This document shows positions 17,914 through 25,552 of a DNA stretch of 64,000 nucleotides, in pieces (positions within the stretch are counted from its first letter, which is position 1; every line of letters begins with the position of its first letter). A model generated the notes under the pieces. It made no database searches and was not told the origin of the DNA. It saw nothing but the letters and a program-made list of their open reading frames with translations. Both the position numbers and the translations under genes were made by a program. Source of the stretch: Streptomyces radicis (lineage in GTDB: Bacteria; Actinomycetota; Actinomycetes; Streptomycetales; Streptomycetaceae); NCBI RefSeq assembly GCF_003626575.1, contig NZ_RBDY01000001.1, positions 186,001-250,000 on the forward strand, given 5' to 3'.

Positions 17914-18783
17914 TCAGCGCTGGGCCTCGTACGCGTAGAAGCCCGCGCCCGACTTCCGCCCGAGGTGCCCCGCCGCGACCATGCGCAGCAGCAGCGGGGG
18001 CGGCGCGTAGAGCGGCTCCTTGTGCTCGGCGTACATCGAATCGGCGATCGAGGCGATGGTGTCGAGCCCGATCAGGTCGGCCGTGCGCAGCGGCCCCAAC
18101 GGGTGGGCGCAGCCGAGCTCCATCCCCTTGTCGATGTCGTCCCTGCTGGCCGCGCCCGTCTCCAGCATCCGGATCGCGGCGAGGAGATACGGCACGAGCA
18201 GCGCGTTCACCACGAAGCCCGAACGGTCCTGGGCGCGGATCGCGTGCTTGCCGAGCACCCCGGAGACCAGCGCCTCGGCGCGGCGCACCGTCTCCTCCTC
18301 GGTGGTGAGCGCGGGGATCAGCTCCACCAGGCGCTGCACCTGCGCGGGGTTGAAGAAGTGGATGCCGAGCACCTGCCCGGGGCGTGCGGTGGCCATGGCC
18401 AGGTTGACCAGGGGGATGGCCGAGGTGTTGGACGCCAGGATGGCGTCGGGGCGGGCCACCACATGGTCGAGGACCTGGAAGATCTCGGCCTTGACCTGCT
18501 CCTGCTCCACCACCGCCTCGATCACCAGGTCCCGGTCGGCGAACGCGCCCAGGTCGGTGGTGAACGTGATGCGGTCGAGCGCCGCGTCCCGCTCGTCCTC
18601 GCCGATCTTCCCGCGCTCGGCCGCCCTGGCCAGCGAGGCCGCGAGCCGCGTGCGGCCGATCTCCAGCGCCTCGCCCGTGGTCTCCGCGACCCGGACGTCG
18701 AGCCCGGCCCGCGCGCAGACCTCCGCGATGCCCGCGCCCATCTGCCCGCAGCCCACCACGCCGACGCGCTCGATGTCGGTCAC
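17914..18783 (-). CDS. 3-hydroxybutyryl-CoA dehydrogenase
   Basis: A 289-residue NAD(P)-dependent 3-hydroxyacyl-CoA dehydrogenase. The Rossmann motif GCGQMGAG (residues 10-17) binds the cofactor. ASNTSAIPLV and GIHFFNPAQVQRLVELI carry the catalytic Ser/His region, and the C-terminal domain with SGFVVNALLVPYL and DLIGLDT completes the fold. It interconverts acetoacetyl-CoA and 3-hydroxybutyryl-CoA in fatty acid or PHB metabolism. GTG at 18783 is chosen because AAGGGG lies 6 nt upstream and the product then begins MTDIERVGVV as in relatives; an earlier GTG at 18813 lacks such a site. Confidence 0.93.
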   Translation of the reverse strand: MTDIERVGVVGCGQMGAGIAEVCARAGLDVRVAETTGEALEIGRTRLAASLARAAERGKIGEDERDAALDRITFTTDLGAFADRDLVIEAVVEQEQVKAEIFQVLDHVVARPDAILASNTSAIPLVNLAMATARPGQVLGIHFFNPAQVQRLVELIPALTTEEETVRRAEALVSGVLGKHAIRAQDRSGFVVNALLVPYLLAAIRMLETGAASRDDIDKGMELGCAHPLGPLRTADLIGLDTIASIADSMYAEHKEPLYAPPPLLLRMVAAGHLGRKSGAGFYAYEAQR

Positions 18784-19305
18784 GTTGTGCCCCTTCGCCG
18801 ATCGTTCACTCACCCGGACTCGCCGGACGCATCGGACTCGCCCGGACTCACCCGACGGTACCGCCCGGTAGCGAGCGGGGGAGGACCGGCCGGTCGACCG
18901 GTCCTCCCCGGGGGCGTGCGGGCGGTCACACGCGCCTGACGTGCGCCGTTCAGCCCGCGCCGCCGTCCCAGTGGGTCAGCTCGTCGGTGCAGCCGGTCGG
19001 GGTCGAACGGGTCGGGCCACCACGAGCTGTACCCGGTGACCATGACGGTGCCGGGGTTCTGCCGGTCCACCGTCGACCCGCTGAAGCCGAACCACCGGTC
19101 GCCGCCCGCAGGCACCGGCGACACGTCGGTCCATGTGCCCGTCGCGGTGTCCAGGCGCCGCACCTCGCCGTCGGCGCCCGTGCGTGGGCCCGATGGCAGT
19201 TGTCGAATGTTGTTCGCACAAGGGTGTGTCGCGCGGACGTCGGGCGGGGACTTGGTCACTCTGTGCGGGGTATGCGTGACATGGAGAGATGACTGGGGGC
19301 ACACG
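18784..19305. other. 522-bp gap holding a GH74-like remnant and the upstream region of the next gene
   Basis: No intact gene fits here. The first 150 bp contain low-complexity ACTCGCCGGA-type repeats near 18815-18855. The middle carries a decayed minus-strand fragment resembling a GH74 xyloglucanase (listed separately). The last 100 bp (about 19200-19305) are less GC-rich (TGTCGAATGTTGTTCGCAC) and probably hold the promoter of the downstream hydrolase; I cannot place it exactly. Confidence 0.5.
19011..19180 (-). pseudogene. Fragment of a GH74-like (xyloglucanase) gene
   Basis: The minus strand encodes about 55 residues, including RLDTATGTWTDVSPV, GFSGSTVDRQNPGTVMV and SSWWPD. This order (sugar-propeller turn, 'vDrqnPgTvMV', 'WWPD') is characteristic of the GH74 xyloglucanase/BNR beta-propeller family. 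The matching sequence stops right after WWPD, where the expected RSTDGG Asp-box is missing, and no start or continuation exists on the 5' side. It is therefore a remnant of a much larger secreted glycoside hydrolase (usually 700 residues or more). The identification rests on motif recall, not a search. Confidence 0.55.
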
Positions 19306-20559
19306 ATGGGACGAATCACCCGCAGGGGTCTGGCGACGGCCGCGGTCGGCACGTTGGCCGGGGCCCTGACACTCACTCAGGCGTCCGCCTCGGCGCGGTG
19401 GACGGAGCGTGCGTCGGCGCGGTCGGGCGCGGACGGGGCGGCCGCGGCGCCGACCGGGACGCGCGGCATGTGGATCGCCACGGTGGCGAACATCGACTGG
19501 CCGAGCGCCACCGGGCTGTCGCCCGACGCGGCGCGGGCCGAACTGGTCGCGCTGTTCGACGTGGCCGTGGAACGGCGGTTGACGACCGTGTTCCTCCAGG
19601 TGAGGCCGACGGCGGACGCGTTCTGGCCGTCGCCGCACGAGCCGTGGTCGGCGCTGCTCACGGGCACCCAGGGGCGTGATCCCGGGTGGGATCCGCTGGA
19701 CTTCGCGGTGCGGGAGGCGCACGCGCGTGACCTGGAGCTGCACGCGTGGTTCAACCCGTACCGGATCGCGCAGCACGGCGACCCCGGGCGGCTGGCCGAG
19801 GGGCACCCGGCCCGGGTCCACCCGGAGTGGGTGGTGCCGTACGGCGGGCAGCTGTTCTACAACCCGGGCCTGCCCGAGGTGCGGGCGTTCGTGCAGGACG
19901 CGATGGTCCACGCGGTCGAGTCGTACGCGATCGACGGGGTGCACTGGGACGACTACTTCTACCCGTATCCGGTGGCGGGCGAGGCGTTCGACGACGCGGC
20001 GGCGTTCGACGCGCACGGCGGCGACTTCGGCGACCTGGGCGACTGGCGGCGGCACAACATCGACCTGCTGGTGCGGGAGATGCGCGAGCGGGTGGCCGAG
20101 GCGCGGCCCGGAATCCCGTTCGGGGTCAGCCCGTTCGCGGTGTGGCGGAACAAGAGCACCGACCCGCTCGGCTCCGACACCCGCGGCGGGGTGCAGACGT
20201 ATGACGACCTGTACGCGGATGTGCGCACCTGGGTCAGGGAAGCGTGGATCGATTATGTGATCCCCCAGGTGTACTGGCACATCGGCTACGCGGCGGCGGA
20301 CTACGCGACGCTCGTGGAGTGGTGGGCCGACGTCGCGGAGGGCACGGATGTGGCGCTGTACATCGGCGAGGCGGTCTACAAGGTCGGCGACCCGGCCCAG
20401 CCCGAGGCGTGGCAGGACGCGGGGGAGCTGTCGCGGCACCTGACGCTGTGCGCCGAGCACCCGCGGGTGGGCGGGAACGTCTTCTACTCGGCGTCCCAGG
20501 TGGCCTCCGACCCGCTGGGCGCGATGAGCCGGGTCGTCGAGGACCACTACCGGGATTGA
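19306..20559 (+). CDS. Secreted GHL10/DUF187 family glycoside hydrolase-like protein
   Basis: A 417-residue exported protein. The N terminus (MGRITRRGLATAAVGTLAGA, then cleavage near ASA) has twin Arg and looks like a Tat signal. The mature part is a TIM barrel of the GHL10 (DUF187) type: RGMWIATVANIDWP, FLQVRPTADAFWPS, LHAWFNPYRI, IDGVHWDDYFYPYP and YVIPQVYWHIGY are all family signatures. The Asp pair in HWDDYF is in the likely active site. Substrate unknown, probably a cell-wall or plant polysaccharide. GGGGG lies about 6 nt before ATG 19306. The neighbouring GH74 remnant fits a former carbohydrate-degrading region. Confidence 0.88.
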   Translation: MGRITRRGLATAAVGTLAGALTLTQASASARWTERASARSGADGAAAAPTGTRGMWIATVANIDWPSATGLSPDAARAELVALFDVAVERRLTTVFLQVRPTADAFWPSPHEPWSALLTGTQGRDPGWDPLDFAVREAHARDLELHAWFNPYRIAQHGDPGRLAEGHPARVHPEWVVPYGGQLFYNPGLPEVRAFVQDAMVHAVESYAIDGVHWDDYFYPYPVAGEAFDDAAAFDAHGGDFGDLGDWRRHNIDLLVREMRERVAEARPGIPFGVSPFAVWRNKSTDPLGSDTRGGVQTYDDLYADVRTWVREAWIDYVIPQVYWHIGYAAADYATLVEWWADVAEGTDVALYIGEAVYKVGDPAQPEAWQDAGELSRHLTLCAEHPRVGGNVFYSASQVASDPLGAMSRVVEDHYRD

Positions 20560-20946
20560 GCGTGGCGCCGGGCGGAGCGCCGTGGCGGGTCCGGCGTTGT
20601 ATACGAAACGGCCGGGCGGCGGGGGGCGCGCTCCTCGGCCTCCCCGTGGGCGATCCCAGCTGGCAGGAGATCACCCTGAGCGCCGGGCCCGAGAGGGTGC
20701 CGCGCACCGTGGACGCCGGGGGCGTGGGACCGGCCGCCGGTGTGGCGGAGATCGCGGAGGGCGTGCGCCGCCTGGCACGCGCCTGGCGCGAGACCCCGGG
20801 GCAACGCGCCCGACGCGCTGCCGTGATCCCCGGTGACCCCTGGTGATCGCGGGGTCTCGCGCCGGGTGAACGGGCGGGTGCCATACCGCCGTCATATTTA
20901 CCCCGTGGTAGTGGTGCGGTAATTCGCCTGCTCGTACGATCGCGCC
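20560..20946. other. 387-bp gap with a possible short coding remnant
   Basis: On the plus strand a frame from GTG 20562 to the stop at 20846 (95 codons) shows the strong third-position GC bias of real genes, above all from about 20630 on (GLPVGDPSWQEITLSAGPERVPRTV). I recognise no family and see no good ribosome-binding site, so it may be a small gene or the tail of a lost one. The remaining 100 bp (20847-20946) are relatively AT-rich around TCATATTTACCCCGTGG and probably contain the promoter of the next gene. Confidence 0.35.
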
Positions 20947-21507
20947 ATGCTGCTCACGCTGATAGCGGCTGCCCGCAGCTCAGCCGTCCTCGACACGCGT
21001 TTCGGCGACGACCGTCCGCTCGACGCCGCAGGCTGGCACGCGCTCGAACGGGCCATCCCGGTCCTGCTGCCGCTGGCCGCGGCGGAGCTGCGCTACTGTT
21101 CGCCGACCCCGAGCAGCAGGCAGACGGGCGACGCCCTCGGCCTCGCCCCCCTCGCCCAACCCGCCCTGCGCGACTGCGACATGGGCCGCTGGTACGGCAT
21201 GACCCTCCAGGAGGTCGCCGCCCGCGAGCCCGCCGCCGTCGAGGCTTGGCTCGCCGACCCCAGGTCCGCGCCGCACGGCGGCGAGCCGCTGCTGGCGTTC
21301 GTCTCCCGGGTGGGCGGCTGGCTCGACACCCGGCCGCTCGAGGGCGAAGGGCGGATCGTCGCCGTCACCGAGTCCTCCGTGATCAGGGCCGCCATGCTCT
21401 ACGCGCTCAAGGCCCCGCCCCAGTCGTACTGGCGCACCGAGGTGCACCCCCTGTCGGTCGTCAGCCTCAGCGGCCGTCCGGGCCGTTGGAGCCTGCGCCT
21501 CGGCTGA
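20947..21507 (+). CDS. Histidine phosphatase-like protein lacking catalytic histidines
   Basis: A 186-residue protein of the phosphoglycerate mutase/histidine phosphatase fold: RFGDDRPLDAAGW, YCSPTPSSRQTGDALG, CDMGRWYGMTLQEV and the late VTESSVIRAAML follow the family order. Two key positions are changed. The phosphoacceptor motif RHG is replaced by AARSS at residues 8-12, and the second histidine of the usual 'VTHGG.IRA' is Glu in VTESSVIRA. It is therefore unlikely to be a normal phosphatase and may be a binding protein. In Streptomyces similar degenerate members sit beside cobalt transporter (Cbt) genes, absent here. ATG at 20947; no strong ribosome-binding site. Confidence 0.8.
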   Translation: MLLTLIAAARSSAVLDTRFGDDRPLDAAGWHALERAIPVLLPLAAAELRYCSPTPSSRQTGDALGLAPLAQPALRDCDMGRWYGMTLQEVAAREPAAVEAWLADPRSAPHGGEPLLAFVSRVGGWLDTRPLEGEGRIVAVTESSVIRAAMLYALKAPPQSYWRTEVHPLSVVSLSGRPGRWSLRLG

Positions 21508-21541
21508 CCCGTTCGACGCCGCCGTGCGGCACCATGGAGGC

Positions 21542-21934
21542 ATGCGAACGCTTCCTGTGCTGGTGTACGACGGCGACTGCGCGTTCTGCACCAGCTGTGT
21601 GCGGTTCGCCGAGCGGCGGATAGGGCCGCGCTGCGAGGCGACGCCCTGGCAGTTCGCCGACCTGGCCGCCCTCGGCACCGACGAACGGCGGGCCTCGCAC
21701 GAGGTCCTGTGGATCACACCGCCGGGGCGCGTCCACGGGGGCGCGCGCGCCGTCGCGAAGCTGCTGCTGAGCGCCGGGGGCGGGTGGGCGGTGCTGGGCG
21801 CGGCGCTCACCCTGCCGCCGGTCAGCTGGGCGGCGCGCGGCGTCTACCGCCTGGTCGCGGACAACCGGCAGCGCATGCCCGGCGGCACCCCCGCCTGCGC
21901 CGTCCCCCCGGCACGCAGGCCGCCCGCCGCCTGA
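21542..21934 (+). CDS. DCC-family thiol-disulfide oxidoreductase-like protein
   Basis: A 130-residue protein with the DCC family hallmark YDGDCAFC near the N terminus (Cys pair CxxC), followed by RFAERRIG, the middle GARAVAKLLLSAGG and a C-terminal helix with YRLVADNRQRMPGG. Members are thought to be thiol-disulfide oxidoreductases, but no partner is known. ATG at 21542 gives the normal N terminus (MRTLPVLVYDGDC); the GGAGG at 21536 is very close to it, so the in-frame GTG at 21524 cannot be excluded. It follows the pseudophosphatase by 34 bp and may be co-transcribed. Confidence 0.82.
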   Translation: MRTLPVLVYDGDCAFCTSCVRFAERRIGPRCEATPWQFADLAALGTDERRASHEVLWITPPGRVHGGARAVAKLLLSAGGGWAVLGAALTLPPVSWAARGVYRLVADNRQRMPGGTPACAVPPARRPPAA

Positions 21935-21977
21935 ACGGCCCGTGGCGCGGGGCGCGTTCAGCCGGTCGGCCCGTCGG

Positions 21978-22553
21978 TCAGCTTGCTCCGTCGGTCAGCT
22001 CGTCGGCCAGCAGGTCCATCAGCAGCCCGTCGTGCCACGTGCCGTCGGCGCCCCGCTCGTACCGGCGCATGACGCCGACGCCGCGGAAGCCCACCTTGCG
22101 GTAGCACGCGATCGCCGCGGCGTTGTCCGCGGCCGGGTCGATCGAAAGCCGGTGGTGGCCATGGGCGTCGATCAGGTGCCTGGCGAGCGTTCTGAGGGCG
22201 TCGGTGCCGAGGCCCCGGCCGTGCACGGCCGGGTCGAGATAGATGTCGGCGCTCGCGTGCCGGTAGTCCGGGTCCTCCTCGGCGCTCCACTGGATCAACC
22301 CGACCGTGGCCCCCGCCCGTTGGATCACCAGCCGCTCCACGTCCGGGTCGGCGAGCTCGTCCGCCACCTCGGCCGCCAGGTCGTCGCCGCCCCGCCACCA
22401 CCGTCTGACCTCGGGCGTCGCCCGGATCCTGGCCAGCTCGGGCACGTCGTCCGCGGTGGCGGGGCGCAGCGTCACCAGGGCCCCGCGCAGTGGGGTCGCC
22501 ATGGCGTCCACGTCACTCGCCGCCCGCGGTGGCCCGACTCCCGTGTCGGTCAT
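21978..22553 (-). CDS. GNAT acetyltransferase, aminoglycoside 6'-type-like
   Basis: A 191-residue GNAT enzyme. Motif A (IYLDPAVHGRGLGTDALRTL) binds acetyl-CoA, and DNAAAIACYRKVGFRGVG is motif B. The layout 'VTLRPATADDVPELARI ... RRWW ... DYRHASADIYLD' resembles AAC(6')-like acetyltransferases, but chromosomal Streptomyces members often have other small amine substrates, so no resistance role is claimed. The start is uncertain: ATG 22553 is used; ATG 22601 would overlap the upstream methyltransferase stop by 8 bp and ATG 22502 would give a shorter, complete domain. Transcription from the upstream methyltransferase gene is likely. Confidence 0.8.
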   Translation of the reverse strand: MTDTGVGPPRAASDVDAMATPLRGALVTLRPATADDVPELARIRATPEVRRWWRGGDDLAAEVADELADPDVERLVIQRAGATVGLIQWSAEEDPDYRHASADIYLDPAVHGRGLGTDALRTLARHLIDAHGHHRLSIDPAADNAAAIACYRKVGFRGVGVMRRYERGADGTWHDGLLMDLLADELTDGAS

Positions 22554-22593
22554 GGCGGTTGGCCCGTTCTCCGGTCCTCGCGCCCGCGCGGCC

Positions 22594-23361
22594 TCAGGCA
22601 TGGCGGCGGGCCACCCAGATCTCCTCGCTCGGCCACCGTTGCGCCCAGTCCGCCGTCACCTCGCCGTAGTCGCGGTGCGCGGGCCTGGGCGCCCGGATCT
22701 CGATCAGGTCGAGCACCTCGAAGCCGCTCGAGCGCAGCAGGCGCAGCATGTCGCCGTGCGGCAGCACGAACTCCACCCGGTCGCCCCGGTCGAGGCGGCG
22801 CATCCCGAACAGGTCGCGCCGCAGCTCGGTGGCCGCGGGCCCCGCCGGGCGCGCGCACAGCGCGAACAGCGGGGAGTAGCGCCCGAACACCAGCCGCCCG
22901 CCCGGCACGAGCAGCCGCGCGGCCTCCGGGATCCAGCGGTACGGGTCGCACCACAGGGACGCCCCGAACTCGCTGATCGCCAGGTCGAACGCGCCGTCCT
23001 CGTACGGCACTTCCTCCGCCGAGGCCCGCACCAGCGGAAACTCCTGGCCGAACTCCTCCTGCATCGCCCGCGCCGTGGCCAGCTGCTCGGCCGAGATGTC
23101 GACGCCCACCGGGCGCGCCCCGCGCCGCGCGAGCCACGCCGACACATACGCCGTGCCGCAGCCCAGCTCGACCACCCGCGTCCCCTCCAGGTCATCGGGC
23201 AGCAGCCGCAGCTCCGACTCGGGGGTGGCCCACAGGCCCCAGCGCGGCTCGGTCGCGGCCCACTGGTCGCGGGCGAGCGGCCCATGGGCGGCGGCCCCCG
23301 CCCCGTCCCAGTAACGACGGTTGCGCTCGGTGGGGTCGAGGCGATCTTCGGTGGCGGTCAT
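22594..23361 (-). CDS. Class I SAM-dependent methyltransferase
   Basis: A 255-residue methyltransferase. Motif I is VVELGCGTAYVSAWLA, followed by the acidic GVDIS at strand 2, SAEEVPYEDGAFDLAISEFG at strand 4, and EAARLLVPGGRLVFG, the post-motif of ubiE-like small-molecule enzymes. The N-terminal helix RNRRYWDGAGAAAHG is a frequent lead-in of this group. ATG 23361 (MTATEDRLDP) is chosen over a longer frame with no better site. The substrate is unknown. The downstream GNAT overlaps or nearly abuts its stop. Confidence 0.87.
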   Translation of the reverse strand: MTATEDRLDPTERNRRYWDGAGAAAHGPLARDQWAATEPRWGLWATPESELRLLPDDLEGTRVVELGCGTAYVSAWLARRGARPVGVDISAEQLATARAMQEEFGQEFPLVRASAEEVPYEDGAFDLAISEFGASLWCDPYRWIPEAARLLVPGGRLVFGRYSPLFALCARPAGPAATELRRDLFGMRRLDRGDRVEFVLPHGDMLRLLRSSGFEVLDLIEIRAPRPAHRDYGEVTADWAQRWPSEEIWVARRHA

Positions 23362-23457
23362 GGGGGCATTGCACCGGCTCGACGGCCCACGGGGCAACGC
23401 GTTTATCCGGGCCGACGCCCCACCGCCGGACTCCACGGCCCGACCCCACGCCCGCCC

Positions 23458-25098
23458 CTACGGCCCGCCGACCCGCCCCGGGGAGAACCGCGCGGCCGCG
23501 CGCTCGTAGCACCGCACGAACAGCGGGTCGGCGACCCCGCCCCTGGCGAAGCGGTCGCCGAACCGCTCGTCGTACGCGCGGAAGCACGTGGCGTCCTGGT
23601 GCAGGAAGAGGATGTCGTGGAGCGCCATGTTCCTGATCACGATCAGCGGCACCGGCGAACGGGACACGGGGAACACGGGGTTGCGCGCCGCGGGCTCCGC
23701 GCAGTGCTCGTGGAACTGCCCCACCATCACGCCGCGCGCCGCGAGTTCGGGCTTCAGCTCCGCCTGCACGCGATCGAGCCGGTGGCAGCCGGCGCGGCTC
23801 AGCCGCGGGAGCGCCACGACCAGCGACCGCAGCGACGCGTTCCTGTGGTCCCACGCCCTGCCGCGGAACCGCGCGACGGCGTTCAGGACAAGACCGCGCA
23901 GCGCGGCCGGGTCGTCGCCCTCGACGGCGTCGTCGCGCTCGACGGCGATCGCGCCCGCCCGCCGCGCTGACTCGACGAACGGGCAGACGGGCCCGGTGCG
24001 CCCCAACTCGGGGTGGTCACGCATCAGATAGGACCGGAACCACGCGTCGACCAGCTCCTCGACCGCGCCGGGCGGGTCGGCCCCGCGCGGTCGGCCCAGG
24101 GTCAGCACCGCGCCGCCCGGCAGCGGCAGGCTGTCCGCCACGTCGAAGCCGCACGCGTCGAGCAGGGCCGCCAACTCGCGGGTGCCGCGCTCACGCCCCC
24201 CGGCGAACAGGCACATCATGTAGAGGTCCATCACGGCCGCGTCCCACGACTGCTCGCCCTGGTGCTCCGCGCCCGTCTCGGGCGTGGCCATCTCGATGAC
24301 GGCCAGCCTGCCGCCCGCCCCCAGGGCGCGCCCGCACGCGCGCAGGATCGTGGCCGCGTCGGCGTCGCCGTGGTCGTGCACGATGTGGCGGAGCAGCACC
24401 AGGTCGCCCGCGGGCAGGTCGTCGGTGAGGAAGTCCCCGGCGTGGAAGGCGAACCGGTCCGCGAGACCCGCGCGCGCCATCCGCGCCATGGCGGGCCCGC
24501 GGGACTCGGGGCGCTCGACGAGCACCCCGCGCGCGCCGGGGTGGTGGCTCAGCACGTGTGCGAGCAGCGCGCCGTCCCCGCCGCCGACGTCCACGACGAC
24601 CTCGGGCCGCTCGGGGCCGAGGGCCGCCAGGATCCCCGGCAGCTCGGCGTGCAGCCCGGCGGCCTGCGAGGCGTCGAACACCGACCTGAGGTGCTGGTCC
24701 CCGCCCAGATAGGGGAAGAACGCGGCGCCCGCGACCTCGTCGAACGCGGGCCCGCCGGACCGGACGGCGCGCACCATCCCGTCCCACGCCAGGCCCACGA
24801 CGTTCGCGGCCAGCAGCGCGGTCGGCCGTGCCGTGCCCGGGGTGTCCGAACGCAGCTGGTGGCCGAGCGGCCCCAGGGCGAACGTGTCGTGAGCGGTCTC
24901 CCTGACGACCCGGAAGGCGACCAGCGCGCGCAGCAGGCGGCGCAGCGAGTCGGCGTCCGCGTCCGCCGACCGGGCCAGCCGGTCGAGGGGGTGCTCGGCG
25001 TCCCGCATCGCGTCGGGCAGCCCGAGGAGGACGAACGCCTGCACCGCCCTCGACACGATCTGCCCGTAGATCAGGCGGCGGACGTCGTGCGTCGTCAT
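23458..25098 (-). CDS. O-methyltransferase fused to a DUF6875-like domain
   Basis: A 546-residue two-domain protein. Residues 1-335 are a plant/actinobacterial-type O-methyltransferase: dimerisation helices (LIYGQIVSRAVQAFVLLGL), SAM motif VVVDVGGGDGALLAHVL, then DLVLLRHIVHDHGDADA with the usual catalytic His region, and EMATPET. After GRPRGADPP an extra 200-residue domain starts at about residue 350 (DAWFRSYLMRDHPELGRTGPVCPFVESARRAGAI), with SLRSLVVALPRL, FHEHCAEPAARNP and PLIVIRNMALHDILFLH; this pattern is DUF6875-like. The start overlaps the upstream Mpo1-like gene by 4 bp (ATGA), and it is the last gene of the five-gene terpenoid operon. It probably methylates a hydroxyl on the product; the role of the second domain is unknown. 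Confidence 0.85.
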   Translation of the reverse strand: MTTHDVRRLIYGQIVSRAVQAFVLLGLPDAMRDAEHPLDRLARSADADADSLRRLLRALVAFRVVRETAHDTFALGPLGHQLRSDTPGTARPTALLAANVVGLAWDGMVRAVRSGGPAFDEVAGAAFFPYLGGDQHLRSVFDASQAAGLHAELPGILAALGPERPEVVVDVGGGDGALLAHVLSHHPGARGVLVERPESRGPAMARMARAGLADRFAFHAGDFLTDDLPAGDLVLLRHIVHDHGDADAATILRACGRALGAGGRLAVIEMATPETGAEHQGEQSWDAAVMDLYMMCLFAGGRERGTRELAALLDACGFDVADSLPLPGGAVLTLGRPRGADPPGAVEELVDAWFRSYLMRDHPELGRTGPVCPFVESARRAGAIAVERDDAVEGDDPAALRGLVLNAVARFRGRAWDHRNASLRSLVVALPRLSRAGCHRLDRVQAELKPELAARGVMVGQFHEHCAEPAARNPVFPVSRSPVPLIVIRNMALHDILFLHQDATCFRAYDERFGDRFARGGVADPLFVRCYERAAARFSPGRVGGP

Positions 25099-25520
25099 CG
25101 GTCGTCCGCCTGCTCGGCGAGCATGCGCTGGAGCTCCTCGATCCGCTCGGCGAGCTCGTCGTTGCGGCCCGTGACCATCATCCAGATCATGCGGAGGTCG
25201 CCCGCGAACGCCGCCTTCGAGTCGGTGAAGCCGACCGGCATGTTGCGCTCGAAGACGAAGTGGCTCGGCCAGGCGATGGAGAAGAACACCGGCACGCCGA
25301 GCAGCGTGCGGCGCAGCCGCTTGCCCTTGGGGGCCGTCGCGCTGGTCGCGAGGGCCGCGCCCATCGCGACGACGTGGCCCCACCGTGTGCTGGCCTTGGT
25401 GTGGGCCAGGAGGTAGCGGTCCCAGCTCGACAGCTCCACCGGGGCCGAGGCGGGAGCGTCGGGGGTGGTGGAGGCGGTGGAGCCGTTCACGGACGGTTCC
25501 GGGCGGTCGATCGTGGTCAT
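25095..25520 (-). CDS. Mpo1/DUF962-like membrane protein
   Basis: A 141-residue protein. After a disordered N terminus (about 35 residues), WDRYLLAHTKASTRWGHVVAMGAAL and FFSIAWPSHFVFERNMPVGF carry the spaced His and the 'HF.FERN.P' motif of the DUF962/Mpo1 family, whose yeast member is an Fe2+-dependent 2-hydroxy fatty acid alpha-dioxygenase. At most two short membrane segments are present. A coiled-coil-like tail (ELAERIEELQRMLAEQ) ends it. ATG 25520 follows AAGGGA at 8 nt. It lies between the P450 and the methyltransferase in one operon, with a 4-bp overlap downstream. An oxidative tailoring role is possible; the family call is moderate because the motif is only partly canonical. Confidence 0.7.
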   Translation of the reverse strand: MTTIDRPEPSVNGSTASTTPDAPASAPVELSSWDRYLLAHTKASTRWGHVVAMGAALATSATAPKGKRLRRTLLGVPVFFSIAWPSHFVFERNMPVGFTDSKAAFAGDLRMIWMMVTGRNDELAERIEELQRMLAEQADDR

Positions 25521-25552
25521 CGTCAAGTCCCTTCTGATCGTGGGGCGTTGCG

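Noticed and set aside
21978..22553. Aminoglycoside resistance gene
   Set aside because: AAC(6')-like similarity is general GNAT similarity; no resistance context is present.
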